The position numbers and the translations under genes were made by a program. Shown here piece by piece: positions 33,882 through 43,184 of a stretch of DNA of 64,000 nucleotides (its first letter is position 1; every line of letters starts with the position of its first letter). This DNA comes from Pseudomonas sp. LS44 (GTDB taxonomy: Bacteria; Pseudomonadota; Gammaproteobacteria; Pseudomonadales; Pseudomonadaceae), in assembly GCF_024730785.1 (NCBI RefSeq), contig NZ_CP102830.1, positions 1,178,001 to 1,242,000 on the forward strand, given 5' to 3'. The notes below the pieces were generated by a model that had not been told where the DNA came from, did no database searches, and worked only from the letters and a program-made list of their open reading frames with translations.

Positions 33882-35990
33882 ATGACCAAGACCCGTCATC
33901 ACCGTGCATGCCATCTCTGCGAGGCTATCTGCGGCCTGACCATCGAAACCGAACGGCTCGACGATTGCTCCCAACAGATCCTGTCGATCAAGGGCGATGC
34001 CGAGGACAGCTTCAGTCGCGGTCATATTTGTCCGAAGGCCGTGGCCTTGCAGGATATTCAGAGCGACCCTGACCGCCTGCGCCAACCGATGCGGCGAGTC
34101 GGTAACGAATGGCAGCCGATCGAGTGGGGTGCGGCTTTCGAGTTGGTCGCCGAGCGGTTGAGCGCTATCCAGGCTGCGCATGGACAGAACGCTGTGGCGG
34201 TCTATCAAGGCAACCCCAGCGTGCATAACTACGGCTTGATGACCCACAGTAATTACTTCCTGGGACTGCTGAAGACCCGCAACCGCTATTCGGCCACCTC
34301 GGTGGATCAGCTGCCGCACCATCTGGTCAGCCATCTGATGTATGGACATGGGCTGTTGATTCCGATTCCCGACATCGATCACACCGACTTCATGCTGATT
34401 CTTGGCGGCAATCCGCTGGCCTCCAACGGCAGCATCATGACCGTTCCAGATGTGGAGAAGCGTCTCAAGGCGCTCAAGGCGCGCGGCGGCAAACTGGTGG
34501 TCGTCGATCCGCGGCGCAGTGAAACCGCCGCCATTGCCGATCAGCATCTGTTCGTGCGGCCAGGTCAGGATGCGGCGTTGCTGCTGGGCGTGCTGAATAC
34601 GTTGTTCGAGGAAAATCTGACGCGTGGCAGTCATCTGCTTAGCAATGGTATTGATGCTCTACGCGGGGCGATCCACGAGTTCGACGCCGAGGCGATGAGT
34701 CGCCGTTGCGGCGTGTCGGCCGAGGACATTCGCCAGTTGGCGCGCGATTTCGCGGCAGCCCCGAGCGCGGTGTGCTACGGCCGCATGGGCGTGTCTACCC
34801 AGGCCTTCGGCACCCTCTGCCAATGGCTGGTGCAGCTAATCAACTTGGTGACCGGCAATCTGGATCGGCCGGGCGGGGCGCTTTGCACCCAACCGGCGGT
34901 GGATCTGGTGGCGACTACTTCCGGCGGGCACTTCAACCGTTGGCAGAGTCGTGTTTCGGGATTGCCGGAATATGGCGGTGAGCTACCTGTTGCGGCGCTG
35001 GCCGAGGAAATGCTGACGGCGGGCGAGGGGCAAATTCGCGCGCTGGTGACCGTGGCAGGCAATCCGGTGCTGTCGACACCTAACGGACGTCGCTTGGAGC
35101 AGGCTCTGGAAGGCTTGGAGTTCATGCTCAGCATCGACTTTTATATCAATGAGACAACTCGTTATGCGGATCTGATCCTGCCGCCGACTGCGCCCTTGGA
35201 GCACGATCACTACGACACCACTTTCAACATGTTTGCGGTCCGCAATGTCACCCGTTTCAATGAGGCGGTGCTGGACAAGCCGCAGGGCGCGTTGCACGAC
35301 TGGGAAATTTTCGTTGGTTTGGCCCAGGCATTCACGGCCAGAAATTCCATCGAGTTGAAAGCGACCATACCGCCTGAGCAGTTGATCGATCTAGGACTAC
35401 GTTTCGGGCCCTACGGCGAACGCAGCGAATATCAGCTGTCTGTGGCGCGATTGCGCGAGTATCCCCATGGCCTGGATTTAGGTGCTTTGCGTCCTAATTT
35501 GGCCGGGCGCCTGAAGACTACGGAGCAGACCGTGCAGGCCGCGCCGGCGATCTTGCTGGCTGATCTGCGACGATTCGCTGAGGTTCCAGCGCCGCAAGCA
35601 GGCGAGCTGGTGTTGATTGGTCGCCGCCACGTGCGCAGCAATAATTCGTGGATGCACAACTATCATCGCCTGGTGAAAGGCAAGCCGCGCCATCAATTGA
35701 TGATGAATCCCGCCGATATGGCGCTGCGTGGTTTGAGCGATGGCCAGCAGGTGCGGGTGCGCTCGCGGGTGGGCTTTATCGAGGTCGAAGTGGCAGCGAG
35801 CGACGAAATGATGTCCGGGGTGGTCAGCCTGCCGCATGGTTGGGGGCATGGTCGACCTGGCGTCCAGATGGGGATCGCCGCCGCTCAACCGGGAGCAAGC
35901 GCCAACGACCTCACCGACGAGCGGCAGCTCGATACGCTATCGGGTAACGCCGCTCTGAATGGGGTGCCGGTGGAGGTTGAAGCCGCCTAA
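33882..35990 (+). CDS. Molybdopterin-dependent oxidoreductase with [4Fe-4S] cluster
   Basis: A 702-residue bis-MGD enzyme of the DMSO-reductase superfamily, formate-dehydrogenase-like branch. The N-terminal cluster ligands are Cys10, Cys13, Cys17 and Cys50 (CHLCEAIC, then RGHICPKA). Cofactor-binding segments include LILGGNPLASNGS, VVVDPRRSETAAIAD, DLILPPTAPLEHDHYDTTFN and the C-terminal LPHGWGHGRPGVQMG. There is no twin-arginine signal, so it is cytoplasmic. No partner electron-transfer subunit is adjacent. It belongs to the single-subunit family annotated simply as molybdopterin oxidoreductase; its substrate is unknown. An 'AxxHxxxN...' pattern in place of Sec/Cys after the cluster was not resolved. 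Confidence 0.92.
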   Translation: MTKTRHHRACHLCEAICGLTIETERLDDCSQQILSIKGDAEDSFSRGHICPKAVALQDIQSDPDRLRQPMRRVGNEWQPIEWGAAFELVAERLSAIQAAHGQNAVAVYQGNPSVHNYGLMTHSNYFLGLLKTRNRYSATSVDQLPHHLVSHLMYGHGLLIPIPDIDHTDFMLILGGNPLASNGSIMTVPDVEKRLKALKARGGKLVVVDPRRSETAAIADQHLFVRPGQDAALLLGVLNTLFEENLTRGSHLLSNGIDALRGAIHEFDAEAMSRRCGVSAEDIRQLARDFAAAPSAVCYGRMGVSTQAFGTLCQWLVQLINLVTGNLDRPGGALCTQPAVDLVATTSGGHFNRWQSRVSGLPEYGGELPVAALAEEMLTAGEGQIRALVTVAGNPVLSTPNGRRLEQALEGLEFMLSIDFYINETTRYADLILPPTAPLEHDHYDTTFNMFAVRNVTRFNEAVLDKPQGALHDWEIFVGLAQAFTARNSIELKATIPPEQLIDLGLRFGPYGERSEYQLSVARLREYPHGLDLGALRPNLAGRLKTTEQTVQAAPAILLADLRRFAEVPAPQAGELVLIGRRHVRSNNSWMHNYHRLVKGKPRHQLMMNPADMALRGLSDGQQVRVRSRVGFIEVEVAASDEMMSGVVSLPHGWGHGRPGVQMGIAAAQPGASANDLTDERQLDTLSGNAALNGVPVEVEAA

Positions 35991-36087
35991 GCGCGAGATG
36001 GGAGGCCGCGCAACGAACGTGGCTTTCCGTTACAATGCCGCCATCGTGCCGACCGGTGAGTCGGGAAGTTCAGTGCCGAGGTGCCCC

Positions 36088-36414
36088 ATGGATATCATCG
36101 AAACCATCAAAGAGCAGATCGCCAACAACACCATTCTGCTGTATATGAAAGGCTCGCCGAATGCGCCGCAATGCGGCTTTTCCGCGAAGGCCGCGCAAGT
36201 GGTGATGGGCTGTGGCGAGAAATTCGCTTACGTCGACATCCTGCAGAATCCGGAAATCCGCGCCAATCTGCCAAAATACGCCAACTGGCCGACTTTCCCG
36301 CAGCTGTGGGTGGGTGGCGAGCTGGTTGGTGGTAGCGACATCATGCTTGAGATGTTCGAGAAGGGTGAGCTGCAAACCCTGATCAAGAATGCGGCCAGCA
36401 ACGCCAGCGCCTGA
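36088..36414 (+). CDS. grxD: Monothiol glutaredoxin GrxD
   Basis: A 108-residue CGFS-type monothiol glutaredoxin that carries [2Fe-2S] clusters between scaffold and acceptor proteins. The active site CGFS lies at about residues 29-32 in NAPQCGFSAKA. WPTFPQLWVGGELVGGSDIMLEM holds the glutathione-binding TVP-like (here TFP) and GG motifs. I start at 36088 (MDIIETIKEQI) after GAGG; the longer frame from 35959 overlaps the upstream gene and is rejected. A perfect bidirectional terminator separates it from the convergent bacterioferritin gene. Confidence 0.96.
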   Translation: MDIIETIKEQIANNTILLYMKGSPNAPQCGFSAKAAQVVMGCGEKFAYVDILQNPEIRANLPKYANWPTFPQLWVGGELVGGSDIMLEMFEKGELQTLIKNAASNASA

Positions 36415-36420
36415 TTTGCA

Positions 36421-36459
36421 GATACAAAAAAGCCCCGCACTGCGGGGCTTTTTTGTATC
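36421..36459. terminator. Bidirectional terminator between grxD and bfr
   Basis: A perfect inverted repeat with arms GATACAAAAAAGCCCCGCA and its complement encloses a single base. The GC core is flanked by A and T runs that serve both convergent genes. Confidence 0.95.
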
Positions 36460-36467
36460 TGCAACTT

Positions 36468-36938
36468 TTATTCGTCCATCTGCGACTGCAGGTAGTTTTC
36501 CAAGCCGACTTTGTCGATCAGGCCGAGCTGGGTTTCCAGCCAGTCGATGTGCTCTTCCTCGGACTCGAGGATTTCCTCGAGCATGTCGCGGCTGCCGTAA
36601 TCGCCCACGGTCTCGCAGTAGGCGATGGCGGTCTTCAGATCGGGCACTGCGCTCATCTCCAGCTTCAGGTCGCTGGCGAGCATCTCTCGGGTGTTCTCGC
36701 CAATCATCAGCTTGCCGAGATCTTGCAGGTTGGGCAGGCCTTCAAGAAAGAGGATGCGCTTGGTCAACTTGTCCGCATGCTTCATTTCGTCGATGGACTC
36801 GTGGTACTCGTGCTCGCCGAGTTTCTTCAGACCCCAATCTTCGTACATGCGCGCATGCAGAAAGTACTGGTTGATGGCGACCAGCTCGTTCCCGAGGATC
36901 TTGTTGAGATGCTGGATGACCTTCTTGTCGCCTTTCAT
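36468..36938 (-). CDS. bfr: Bacterioferritin (haem-binding, ferroxidase-active)
   Basis: A 156-residue ferritin-like four-helix subunit that assembles into the 24-mer iron-storage shell. The haem ligand Met52 is present (DEMKHADK). The full ferroxidase set is present: Glu18, Glu51, His54, Glu94, Glu127 and His130. It thus corresponds to the BfrB type of P. aeruginosa. bfd, encoding the ferredoxin that reduces the haem to release iron, lies 200 bases upstream in the same orientation, with its own terminator between, so the two are probably separate transcripts with opposite iron responses. Confidence 0.97.
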   Translation of the reverse strand: MKGDKKVIQHLNKILGNELVAINQYFLHARMYEDWGLKKLGEHEYHESIDEMKHADKLTKRILFLEGLPNLQDLGKLMIGENTREMLASDLKLEMSAVPDLKTAIAYCETVGDYGSRDMLEEILESEEEHIDWLETQLGLIDKVGLENYLQSQMDE

Positions 36939-37093
36939 GTCTGCTCCTGCCGCACAAAGGAATGGTTATTTTGAATAGTGTGCGAGCGGAAAGCATATCT
37001 GTCAAACATAAGTTATTGAAATATAAGTAAAAAATAATCTGAATACGAACGTTTTTGTTCCGCGTTTTGAAGCTAAATTGTTGAATTCAGGAC

Positions 37094-37121
37094 ATAAAAA
37101 AACCGGACATAAAGTCCGGTT
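37094..37121 (-). terminator. Intrinsic terminator after bfd
   Basis: The stem AACCGGAC/GTCCGGTT has a 5-base loop. Read on the minus strand it is followed by a run of T residues. It is about 18 bases after the bfd stop. Confidence 0.9.
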
Positions 37122-37138
37122 CTATATTTGCGGTTAAA

Positions 37139-37357
37139 TCAGGCGGCAACAAAACCTGCGGGGTAGGCTAGCGCTGACTGCATACTTTGCGCCTCGGTCA
37201 GGGTTTCGCGTACGACCTGCTTGGCCAGGCATGCACATTTGCCGCATTGGGTACCGACCCCGAGAGACTCGCGAACGTCGCGATAACTGCAGCAACCTTC
37301 ATAGATCGCATCGCGAATTTGACCGTCGGTGACACCTTGGCAGAGGCAGACGTACAT
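37139..37357 (-). CDS. bfd: Bacterioferritin-associated ferredoxin Bfd
   Basis: A 72-residue [2Fe-2S] protein that donates electrons to bacterioferritin haem so stored iron can be mobilised. The cluster ligands are Cys4, Cys6, Cys38 and Cys41 (MYVCLC and TQCGKC). The helix-turn-helix BFD fold segment is VTDGQIRDAIYEGCCSYRDVRESLGVG. A good Fur box lies 48 bases upstream, consistent with known induction under iron starvation in Pseudomonas. It ends in its own terminator before bfr. Confidence 0.96.
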   Translation of the reverse strand: MYVCLCQGVTDGQIRDAIYEGCCSYRDVRESLGVGTQCGKCACLAKQVVRETLTEAQSMQSALAYPAGFVAA

Positions 37358-37404
37358 AGGGGATCGCCCGAAAACTGAAATGGCTTGATGGGCGGGATAT
37401 TAAT

Positions 37405-37423
37405 GTTAATGAGAATGCTTGTC
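37405..37423. promoter_or_regulatory. Fur box upstream of bfd
   Basis: GTTAATGAGAATGCTTGTC matches 14 of 19 positions of the Fur consensus GATAATGATAATCATTATC. It lies 48-66 bases upstream of the bfd start in an AT-rich promoter region. Confidence 0.72.
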
Positions 37424-37520
37424 AAAATTGAAGTGGGGAGATTCTCATTTGTCCGATTAGTGGTAAGTCGCCTTTAGAAACGGGTCAACGGCCTCGCGTA
37501 TTGCGCCAGACGTGAGACAA

Positions 37521-37548
37521 AAGAAAACCGGCCTGGGCCGGTTTTCTT
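37521..37548. terminator. Terminator after rnt
   Basis: The perfect inverted repeat AAGAAAACCGGCC/GGCCGGTTTTCTT has a 2-base loop. On the minus strand the T run follows the stem. It is 30 bases past the rnt stop. Confidence 0.9.
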
Positions 37549-37577
37549 AGGGTCATGCTGAATGCAAAGCCGCTTTT

Positions 37578-38252
37578 TTAGTCTTCGAAGTCCATCCAGC
37601 CGCCCATTTCTTTCCAGCGGTTAACGATCCCGCAGAACAGTTCGGCAGTCTTTTCCGTGTCGTAACGCGCGGAGTGCGCCTCACGTCCATCGAACTCAAT
37701 CCCGGCAGTCTGGCAAGCCTTGGCCAGGACCGTCTGCCCGTAAGCCAAACCCGCGAGGGTCGCAGTATCGAAGCTGGAGAATGGATGGAACGGATTGCGC
37801 TTGAGGCTGGTGCGGGCCACTGCGGCATTTAAAAAGCCGAGGTCGAAGCTGCTGTTGTGGCCGACCAGAATGGCGCGCTTGCAGCCGTTGGCTTTGATCG
37901 ATTTACGCAGGCCGCGGAAAATCTCGTTTAGCGCGTGCTCTTCGCTCACCGCCATGCGCAGCGGGTGGTCCAACTTGATGCCAGTGAACTCCAGTGCAGC
38001 GGCCTCGATATTGGCGCCCTCAAAGGGTTCTACGCGGAAAAACTGGGTGTGCTCAGGAAACAGAAAGCCGTCGTCATCCATGCCAATAGTGGTAGCGGCA
38101 ATTTCCAGCAGGGCGTCAGTGGCGCAGTTGAAACCGCCGGTTTCGACGTCAACGACTACGGGCAAATAGCCGCGAAAGCGTGCGGCCATTGGGTGGCGCG
38201 GACCAGAAGGCAGGCTGCCGTCGAGTTCGTCATCGAACTGTTCTTCGCTCAC
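37578..38252 (-). CDS. rnt: Ribonuclease T
   Basis: A 224-residue DEDDh 3'-5' exoribonuclease that trims tRNA and other stable RNA 3' ends. The acidic motifs are [10 protein letters not shown] (Asp and Glu, near residues 33-42), [13 protein letters not shown] (Asp, near 129-141) and [13 protein letters not shown] (His and Asp, near 192-204). The start codon is GTG at 38252, overlapping the pyrC stop as GTGA, so translation is coupled to pyrC. A strong terminator ends the pair. Confidence 0.96.
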   Translation of the reverse strand: MSEEQFDDELDGSLPSGPRHPMAARFRGYLPVVVDVETGGFNCATDALLEIAATTIGMDDDGFLFPEHTQFFRVEPFEGANIEAAALEFTGIKLDHPLRMAVSEEHALNEIFRGLRKSIKANGCKRAILVGHNSSFDLGFLNAAVARTSLKRNPFHPFSSFDTATLAGLAYGQTVLAKACQTAGIEFDGREAHSARYDTEKTAELFCGIVNRWKEMGGWMDFED

Positions 38253-39292
38253 AGTGCAGTCTCCAGACGCCAGCGCAGCGTTTCGCCGGCGCGTAGCGGA
38301 ATCACGGTTTGTTCGCCAAACGGCAGGCTGGCCGGGGCGGTCCAGTCCTCGCGGATCAAGGTGATGCTGTCCTGATTGCGCGGCAGGCCATAGAAATCCG
38401 GGCCGTGATGGCTAGCAAAGGCTTCCAGCTTGTCCAGCGCGTTGCGCTGCTCGAAGGCTTCGGCATATAGCTCAATGGCGGCATAGGCGGTGTAGCAGCC
38501 GGCGCAGCCGCAGGCGGCTTCCTTGGCGTGCTGGGCATGCGGTGCCGAGTCGGTACCGAGGAAGAATTTCGGGTTGCCACTCACGGCCACATCCAGCAGC
38601 GCTTCCTGATGCGTGTTGCGCTTGAGGATCGGGAGGCAATAGAAGTGCGGGCGGATACCGCCGACCAGCATGTGGTTGCGGTTGTACAGCAGATGGTGAG
38701 CGGTGATGGTGGCGCCGACGTTGCTTGACGCGCCTTTGACGAACTGTGCGGCATCGCTCGTGGTGATGTGCTCGAACACCACTTTTAGCGTGGGGAAACG
38801 TTCGACGACACGACTCATGTGCTCATCGATGAAGCGTTTCTCGCGATCGAAGACATCCACCTCGGCGCGGGTGACTTCGCCGTGGACCAGCAGCGGCAGG
38901 CCGACTTCGGCCATCACTTCCAGAACCGGAAAGATTGCATCGATGTTGGTTACGCCGGAGTCCGAATTGGTCGTAGCGCCAGCCGGATAAAGCTTGGCGG
39001 CATGAACGAAGCCGCTGGCTTTAGCGGCGCGGATATCGCCAGGCGTGGTGCGGTCGGTGAGATACAGGACCATCAGCGGCTCGAAACGGCTACCGGCCGG
39101 CAGGGCGGCGAGGATGCGCTGGCGATAGGTATCGGCTTCTTCGGCATTGCGCACCGGTGGCACCAGGTTGGGCATGATGATGGCGCGGCCGAAGGTACGA
39201 GCGACGTCGCCGACGGTTTGTGGCAGGACGGCACCGTCGCGCAAATGGATGTGCCAATCGTCTGGGCGCAGTAGGGTGAGGCGGTCTGACAT
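38249..39292 (-). CDS. pyrC: Dihydroorotase PyrC
   Basis: A 347-residue zinc amidohydrolase closing carbamoyl-aspartate to dihydroorotate in pyrimidine synthesis. It is the class II type of gamma-proteobacteria (about 345 residues), with the metal-binding [10 protein letters not shown] near residues 11-20, [13 protein letters not shown] (the carbamylated Lys precedes this in AAKLYPAG), [15 protein letters not shown] and GTDSAPH. I start at 39292 ([16 protein letters not shown]) rather than at the Met 20 codons upstream. It is the first gene of a pyrC-rnt unit and is divergent from motY. Confidence 0.97.
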   Translation of the reverse strand: MSDRLTLLRPDDWHIHLRDGAVLPQTVGDVARTFGRAIIMPNLVPPVRNAEEADTYRQRILAALPAGSRFEPLMVLYLTDRTTPGDIRAAKASGFVHAAKLYPAGATTNSDSGVTNIDAIFPVLEVMAEVGLPLLVHGEVTRAEVDVFDREKRFIDEHMSRVVERFPTLKVVFEHITTSDAAQFVKGASSNVGATITAHHLLYNRNHMLVGGIRPHFYCLPILKRNTHQEALLDVAVSGNPKFFLGTDSAPHAQHAKEAACGCAGCYTAYAAIELYAEAFEQRNALDKLEAFASHHGPDFYGLPRNQDSITLIREDWTAPASLPFGEQTVIPLRAGETLRWRLETAL

Positions 39293-39358
39293 GGGGAATT
39301 CCAGGCGGGTAAAACGTGCCTGAATGCTACCGGAAAAGGGCCTTTCAAGCACTGGCTA

Positions 39359-39385
39359 TCAAGTTTTGGCGGCTATGACCGATAC
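39359..39385 (+). promoter_or_regulatory. Candidate FliA (sigma-28) promoter of motY
   Basis: TCAAGTTT-N11-ACCGATAC matches the flagellar consensus TAAAGTTT-N11-GCCGATAA at 7/8 and 6/8 positions with exact spacing. It lies 36 bases upstream of the motY GTG, an ideal position for a transcription start near 39392. Confidence 0.7.
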
Positions 39386-39421
39386 CCGAAGGAATGCCGT
39401 ATTTCCTTCGCGGAGCTTGCT

Positions 39422-40369
39422 GTGCCTCGGTCAATCATTCTCCTTTTTAGCCTGTTTGCCAGCCTGCCGGTGCAGGCGCTGACTTTTCAGACGCGTCTGG
39501 AGAAGGTCGAGTGGACGGTTGAGGGCGACCAATTCGAATGCCGCTTGTCGCAGGCGATTACTGATTTTGGCAGTGGTCAGTTCGTGCGGCGTGCTGGCGA
39601 GCAGGCGACGTTTCGTCTGCAGGTGCGTGAGCGCTGGATGGGGGCCGGTTCGGCGACCTTGCTCGCCGCCGCCGCCCCTTGGCAGCCGGGGCGTGGCGAT
39701 ATCAATCTCGGCGTGGTGTCCGTCGGCAGTGGCGAGGTGCCGTTTAACAGTACGCAAGCGCAAGCCGGGCGGCTGCTCAGCGGCCTGCTGGATGGACGTA
39801 GCCCGCTGGTGCGCCACCGTAGCCAGCAAAGTGGCGAGCAATTGGAAGTGCGCCTGCTGCCCGTCAAGTTCGCCAAGGCTTACGACGATTACCTGGCCTG
39901 TACCAATAAGCTGCTCCCGGTCAACTTCGATCAGGTCAAACACTCGCAAGTTGGCTTTCCAGGAGATGGTACGGCGCTGGACGATTTGGCCCGAGCCAAA
40001 CTGGACATCATCCTGCAGTTCCTGCGTGCCGATCCTAGCGTCAACCACATTGAACTGGACGGCTATGCCGATAATGGCGGCAACCGCCTGACCAACCGCG
40101 ATTTATCGCGGCGCCGGGCACTGGCAGTACAGGAATACTTCAAGGCCCAGGGCATGGCGGAGACGCAGATCGTTATGCGCTTCTACGGCGAGCAATATCC
40201 CTTGGCGGCCAATACCAACGCAGCCAATCGCGCGAAGAACCGACGGGTGACTGTCCGTCTGTCGCGCGAAGCGTCGCCGGCTGCTCCCGCCCCGACGGCG
40301 ACCACCGCGCCGACGCAAGCCCCAGCTCAGTCCCCGGCGGCGGCCCCAGCAGCCTCTGGCGCGTCCTGA
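39422..40369 (+). CDS. motY: Sodium-type flagellar motor accessory protein MotY
   Basis: A 315-residue envelope protein that, in Vibrio and Pseudomonas, anchors stator units around the flagellar motor. The signal peptide is [19 protein letters not shown]. The N-terminal MotY domain (about 20-160) has the conserved pair F(E)C..SQAI near residue 39 and a later Cys in [10 protein letters not shown]. The C-terminal OmpA-like peptidoglycan-binding domain (about 165-285) ends [26 protein letters not shown] and [14 protein letters not shown]. An Ala/Pro/Thr-rich tail of about 30 residues follows. The start is GTG at 39422, with GGAG 8 bases before it. Its position between pyrC-rnt and argG matches the P. 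aeruginosa motY locus as I recall it, and a FliA-like promoter precedes it. Confidence 0.9.
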   Translation: MPRSIILLFSLFASLPVQALTFQTRLEKVEWTVEGDQFECRLSQAITDFGSGQFVRRAGEQATFRLQVRERWMGAGSATLLAAAAPWQPGRGDINLGVVSVGSGEVPFNSTQAQAGRLLSGLLDGRSPLVRHRSQQSGEQLEVRLLPVKFAKAYDDYLACTNKLLPVNFDQVKHSQVGFPGDGTALDDLARAKLDIILQFLRADPSVNHIELDGYADNGGNRLTNRDLSRRRALAVQEYFKAQGMAETQIVMRFYGEQYPLAANTNAANRAKNRRVTVRLSREASPAAPAPTATTAPTQAPAQSPAAAPAASGAS

Positions 40370-40397
40370 ATCGCATCGTCGCAGCGGCGTAACAGTC

Positions 40398-40434
40398 TGT
40401 CGCCTTGCCGTCACAAGCTGTCGCGCCCCTGTAA
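40398..40434. promoter_or_regulatory. ArgR operator upstream of argG (two direct half-sites)
   Basis: Two direct copies of the pseudomonad ArgR half-site TGTCGC-N8-AA lie exactly 21 bases apart: TGTCGC-N8-CA at 40398-40413 and a perfect TGTCGC-N8-AA at 40419-40434. This matches the published P. aeruginosa arrangement TGTCGC-N8-AA-N5 in tandem. It is 60-96 bases upstream of the argG ATG. Confidence 0.78.
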
Positions 40435-40493
40435 ATTGCCCGCCGAGCCCAGTAGAATCACGGGTTTTCCGTAATACCCGTGGAGTTGATGGC

Positions 40494-41711
40494 ATGGCGG
40501 ACGTGAACAAGGTTGTCCTGGCTTATTCCGGTGGCCTGGATACCTCGGTGATTTTGAAGTGGCTGCAAGACACTTATAACTGTGAAGTGGTGACCTTCAC
40601 CGCCGACCTCGGTCAGGGCGAAGAGGTCGAGCCGGCCCGCGCCAAAGCCAAGGCCATGGGCGTCAAGGAAATCTACATCGACGACCTGCGCGAAGAATTC
40701 GTTCGCGATTTCGTCTATCCGATGTTCCGCGCCAATACCGTCTACGAGGGTGAGTACCTGCTGGGTACTTCCATCGCGCGTCCGCTGATTGCCAAGCGCC
40801 TGATCGAGATCGCCAACGAAACCGGTGCCGATGCCATTTCCCATGGCGCGACCGGTAAGGGCAACGACCAGGTACGTTTCGAGCTGGGTGCTTACGCGCT
40901 GAAGCCAGGCGTGAAAGTCATCGCTCCGTGGCGTGAGTGGGATCTGCTGTCGCGCGAGAAGCTGATGGACTACGCCGAGAAGCACGCCATCCCAATCGAG
41001 CGCCACGGCAAGAAAAAATCGCCGTACTCCATGGATGCCAACCTGCTGCACATCTCCTATGAAGGCGGCGTGCTGGAAGACACCTGGACCGAGCATGAAG
41101 AAGATATGTGGAAGTGGACCAAGTCGCCGGAAGCGGCGCCGGATGTCGCGACCTATATCGAACTGACCTACCGTAAGGGCGACATCGTTGCCATCGACGG
41201 TAAGGAACTGAGCCCGGCGCAGGTGCTGACCGAGTTGAACCGCATCGGCGGCGAGAACGGTATCGGCCGTCTCGACATCGTCGAGAACCGCTACGTTGGT
41301 ATGAAATCGCGTGGCTGCTACGAGACCCCCGGCGGCACCATCATGCTGCGTGCGCACCGCGCCATCGAGTCGATCACTCTGGACCGCGAAGTCGCCCACC
41401 TGAAAGACGAGCTGATGCCCAAGTACGCCAGCCTGATCTACACCGGCTACTGGTGGAGTCCGGAGCGTCTGATGTTGCAGCAGATGATCGACGCCTCGCA
41501 GACCAACGTGAACGGTGTAGTGCGCCTGAAGCTGTACAAGGGCAATGTCATCGTCGTTGGCCGCCAATCCGACGATTCGCTGTTCGATGCCAACATCGCC
41601 ACCTTTGAGGACGATGCCGGTGCGTACAACCAGGCCGACGCCGCGGGCTTCATCAAGCTCAACGCGCTGCGCATGCGTATCGCTGCCGGCAAGGGCCGCA
41701 AGCTGTTCTGA
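40494..41711 (+). CDS. argG: Argininosuccinate synthase ArgG
   Basis: A 405-residue cytoplasmic ligase joining citrulline and aspartate with ATP, the step after ArgF in arginine synthesis. The ATP-binding PP-loop reads [19 protein letters not shown] at about 7-25. The second signature, [13 protein letters not shown], lies near 118-130. The length is normal for the short bacterial type. GTGGAG lies upstream of the ATG. A tandem ArgR site 60-96 bases upstream suggests control by arginine through the AraC-type ArgR. A hairpin terminator follows at 41734-41758. Confidence 0.98.
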   Translation: MADVNKVVLAYSGGLDTSVILKWLQDTYNCEVVTFTADLGQGEEVEPARAKAKAMGVKEIYIDDLREEFVRDFVYPMFRANTVYEGEYLLGTSIARPLIAKRLIEIANETGADAISHGATGKGNDQVRFELGAYALKPGVKVIAPWREWDLLSREKLMDYAEKHAIPIERHGKKKSPYSMDANLLHISYEGGVLEDTWTEHEEDMWKWTKSPEAAPDVATYIELTYRKGDIVAIDGKELSPAQVLTELNRIGGENGIGRLDIVENRYVGMKSRGCYETPGGTIMLRAHRAIESITLDREVAHLKDELMPKYASLIYTGYWWSPERLMLQQMIDASQTNVNGVVRLKLYKGNVIVVGRQSDDSLFDANIATFEDDAGAYNQADAAGFIKLNALRMRIAAGKGRKLF

Positions 41712-41733
41712 TAAGCTGCAAGCCTGAGCCAAC

Positions 41734-41758
41734 AAACCCCGGCCACGAGCCGGGGTTT
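41734..41758 (+). terminator. Hairpin terminator after argG
   Basis: The stem AAACCCCGGC/GCCGGGGTTT has a 5-base loop. The T run is short (3), so it is moderate in strength. It lies 23 bases after the argG stop. Confidence 0.75.
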
Positions 41759-41804
41759 GCATTTCTAAGCCCCGTCAAGCGGGCCACCGAGGAGGAGAAC
41801 CCTG

Positions 41805-42197
41805 ATGAGACTGCTGCACACTATGCTGCGCGTCGGCGATCTGGATAAATCCATTGCCTTCTATACCGAGGTGTTGGGTATGACGCTGCTGCGTCGCAAC
41901 GATTACCCGGACGGCCAGTTCACTCTGGCGTTCGTCGGTTATGGCGACGAAGCACACAATAGCGTGCTCGAACTGACCCACAACTGGGGCGTCAGCGAGT
42001 ATGAGTTGGGCAACGGCTATGGCCATATCGCCCTGGAAGTCGAAGACGTCTACAAGGCGTGTGAGGACATCCGCGCGCTGGGCGGCAAGATTACTCGCGA
42101 GGCTGGACCGATGAAACATGGCCACAGCATTCTGGCATTTGTCGAAGACCCGGACGGTTACAAGATCGAGTTGCTTTCGCCGAAGCGGCGCGACTGA
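41805..42197 (+). CDS. gloA: Lactoylglutathione lyase (glyoxalase I)
   Basis: A 130-residue VOC-fold metalloenzyme that converts the methylglyoxal-glutathione hemithioacetal to S-lactoylglutathione. All four metal ligands of the nickel-type short enzyme are in place: His5, Glu56, His74 and Glu122. The length matches the E. coli-like GloA and the P. aeruginosa GloA1 found beside argG. GAGGAGGAG precedes the ATG, an excellent ribosome-binding site. A strong bidirectional terminator follows. Confidence 0.97.
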   Translation: MRLLHTMLRVGDLDKSIAFYTEVLGMTLLRRNDYPDGQFTLAFVGYGDEAHNSVLELTHNWGVSEYELGNGYGHIALEVEDVYKACEDIRALGGKITREAGPMKHGHSILAFVEDPDGYKIELLSPKRRD

Positions 42198-42210
42198 TCG
42201 ACCCGCGCCA

Positions 42211-42254
42211 CAGACATAAAAAAGCCCCGCATTGGCGGGGCTTTTTTATGTCTG
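42211..42254. terminator. Bidirectional terminator between gloA and the PA3496-type gene
   Basis: A near-perfect inverted repeat of 20-base arms, with core AAGCCCCGC/GCGGGGCTT and flanking A and T runs, lies between convergent genes. Confidence 0.95.
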
Positions 42255-42258
42255 TGCT

Positions 42259-42441
42259 TCAGAGATCAAAGTCGTACTCGGCCAACTGCCGATTCAGGCG
42301 GCGTTCTTCCAGCAGGTTATCGATCAGGCGCCGTTTGGTCAGGTTGGTTTTCGCGACTTCGGCGGGTGTTTCCGCTGCATCTTCCGCTTCTTCGGCGACC
42401 AGATCGTCGTCGATTTCGACATCGTTTTTGCCAGTGCTCAT
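42259..42441 (-). CDS. PA3496-family putative envelope integrity protein
   Basis: A 60-residue acidic protein. The N-terminal half is rich in Asp, Glu and Ala and probably disordered. The conserved C-terminus reads KRRLIDNLLEERRLNRQLAEYDFDL. I recall this as the PA3496 family, a short pseudomonad protein encoded next to nth; the envelope-integrity label comes from that family name, not from anything visible here. No signal peptide or membrane segment is present. It ends at the strong terminator shared with gloA, and nth is 104 bases further along on the same strand. Confidence 0.78.
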   Translation of the reverse strand: MSTGKNDVEIDDDLVAEEAEDAAETPAEVAKTNLTKRRLIDNLLEERRLNRQLAEYDFDL

Positions 42442-42545
42442 GATCTTGCTCCGGACTACCTAAGCCATTTGCGCCCTTATATCGGCAAAACCCGAATGGG
42501 TAAAAAAGTTTTTTTCAATCGATCTTCTAAAAGAGCAATACACAG

Positions 42546-43184
42546 TCAATCGTCCGAGGTCTTGAATTTGTATTCGCAGAGGTCCTCGATTCGGCAGCTT
42601 CCGCAGCGCGGTTTGCGGGCTTGGCACACGTAACGGCCGTGCAGGATCAGCCAGTGATGGGCGTCGAGCAGGAATTCCTTGGGCACGAACTTCAGCAGCT
42701 GGCGTTCCACTTCGAGCACATTCTTGCCTGGAGCGATGCCGGTACGATTGCTGACCCGGAAAATATGCGTGTCCACCGCCATGGCCAGCTGCCGGAACGC
42801 AGTGTTGAGTACCACATTGGCGGTCTTGCGGCCGACACCAGGCAGGGCCTCCAAGGCCTCGCGAGTTTCCGGCACCTGACTGCCGTGCTGCTCGATCAGA
42901 ATCCGGCAAGTCTCGATGACGTTCTTGGCTTTGCTGTTGAACAGGCCGATGGTCTTGATGTATTCGCTGAGCCCCGCAACACCCAGTGCGTAAATCGCCT
43001 CGGGCGTATTGGCCACCGGATACAGCTTGGCGGTGGCTTTGTTGACGCCGACATCGGTGGCTTGCGCGGAAAGGATCACCGCGATCAACAGCTCGAACGG
43101 TGTCGAATAGGCCAGCTCGGTCTTTGGTTCAGGGTTGTCTTCATGCAGGCGGCGAAAGATTTCCAGACGTTTTGCAGCGTTCAC
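42546..43184 (-). CDS. nth: Endonuclease III
   Basis: A 212-residue [4Fe-4S] DNA glycosylase/AP lyase removing oxidised pyrimidines. The catalytic Lys120 lies in the helix-hairpin-helix [12 protein letters not shown], and the catalytic Asp is Asp138 in AMAVDTH. The cluster ligands are Cys187, Cys194, Cys197 and Cys203. It is the last gene of the rsx operon: its ATG overlaps the rsxE stop by four bases (43181-43184). That association is conserved in gamma-proteobacteria. Confidence 0.98.
   Translation of the reverse strand: MNAAKRLEIFRRLHEDNPEPKTELAYSTPFELLIAVILSAQATDVGVNKATAKLYPVANTPEAIYALGVAGLSEYIKTIGLFNSKAKNVIETCRILIEQHGSQVPETREALEALPGVGRKTANVVLNTAFRQLAMAVDTHIFRVSNRTGIAPGKNVLEVERQLLKFVPKEFLLDAHHWLILHGRYVCQARKPRCGSCRIEDLCEYKFKTSDD

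Noticed and set aside
35959..36087. An N-terminal extension of GrxD starting inside the oxidoreductase gene
   Set aside because: The extension is not glutaredoxin-like. The ATG at 36088 has its own GAGG site and gives the normal length.
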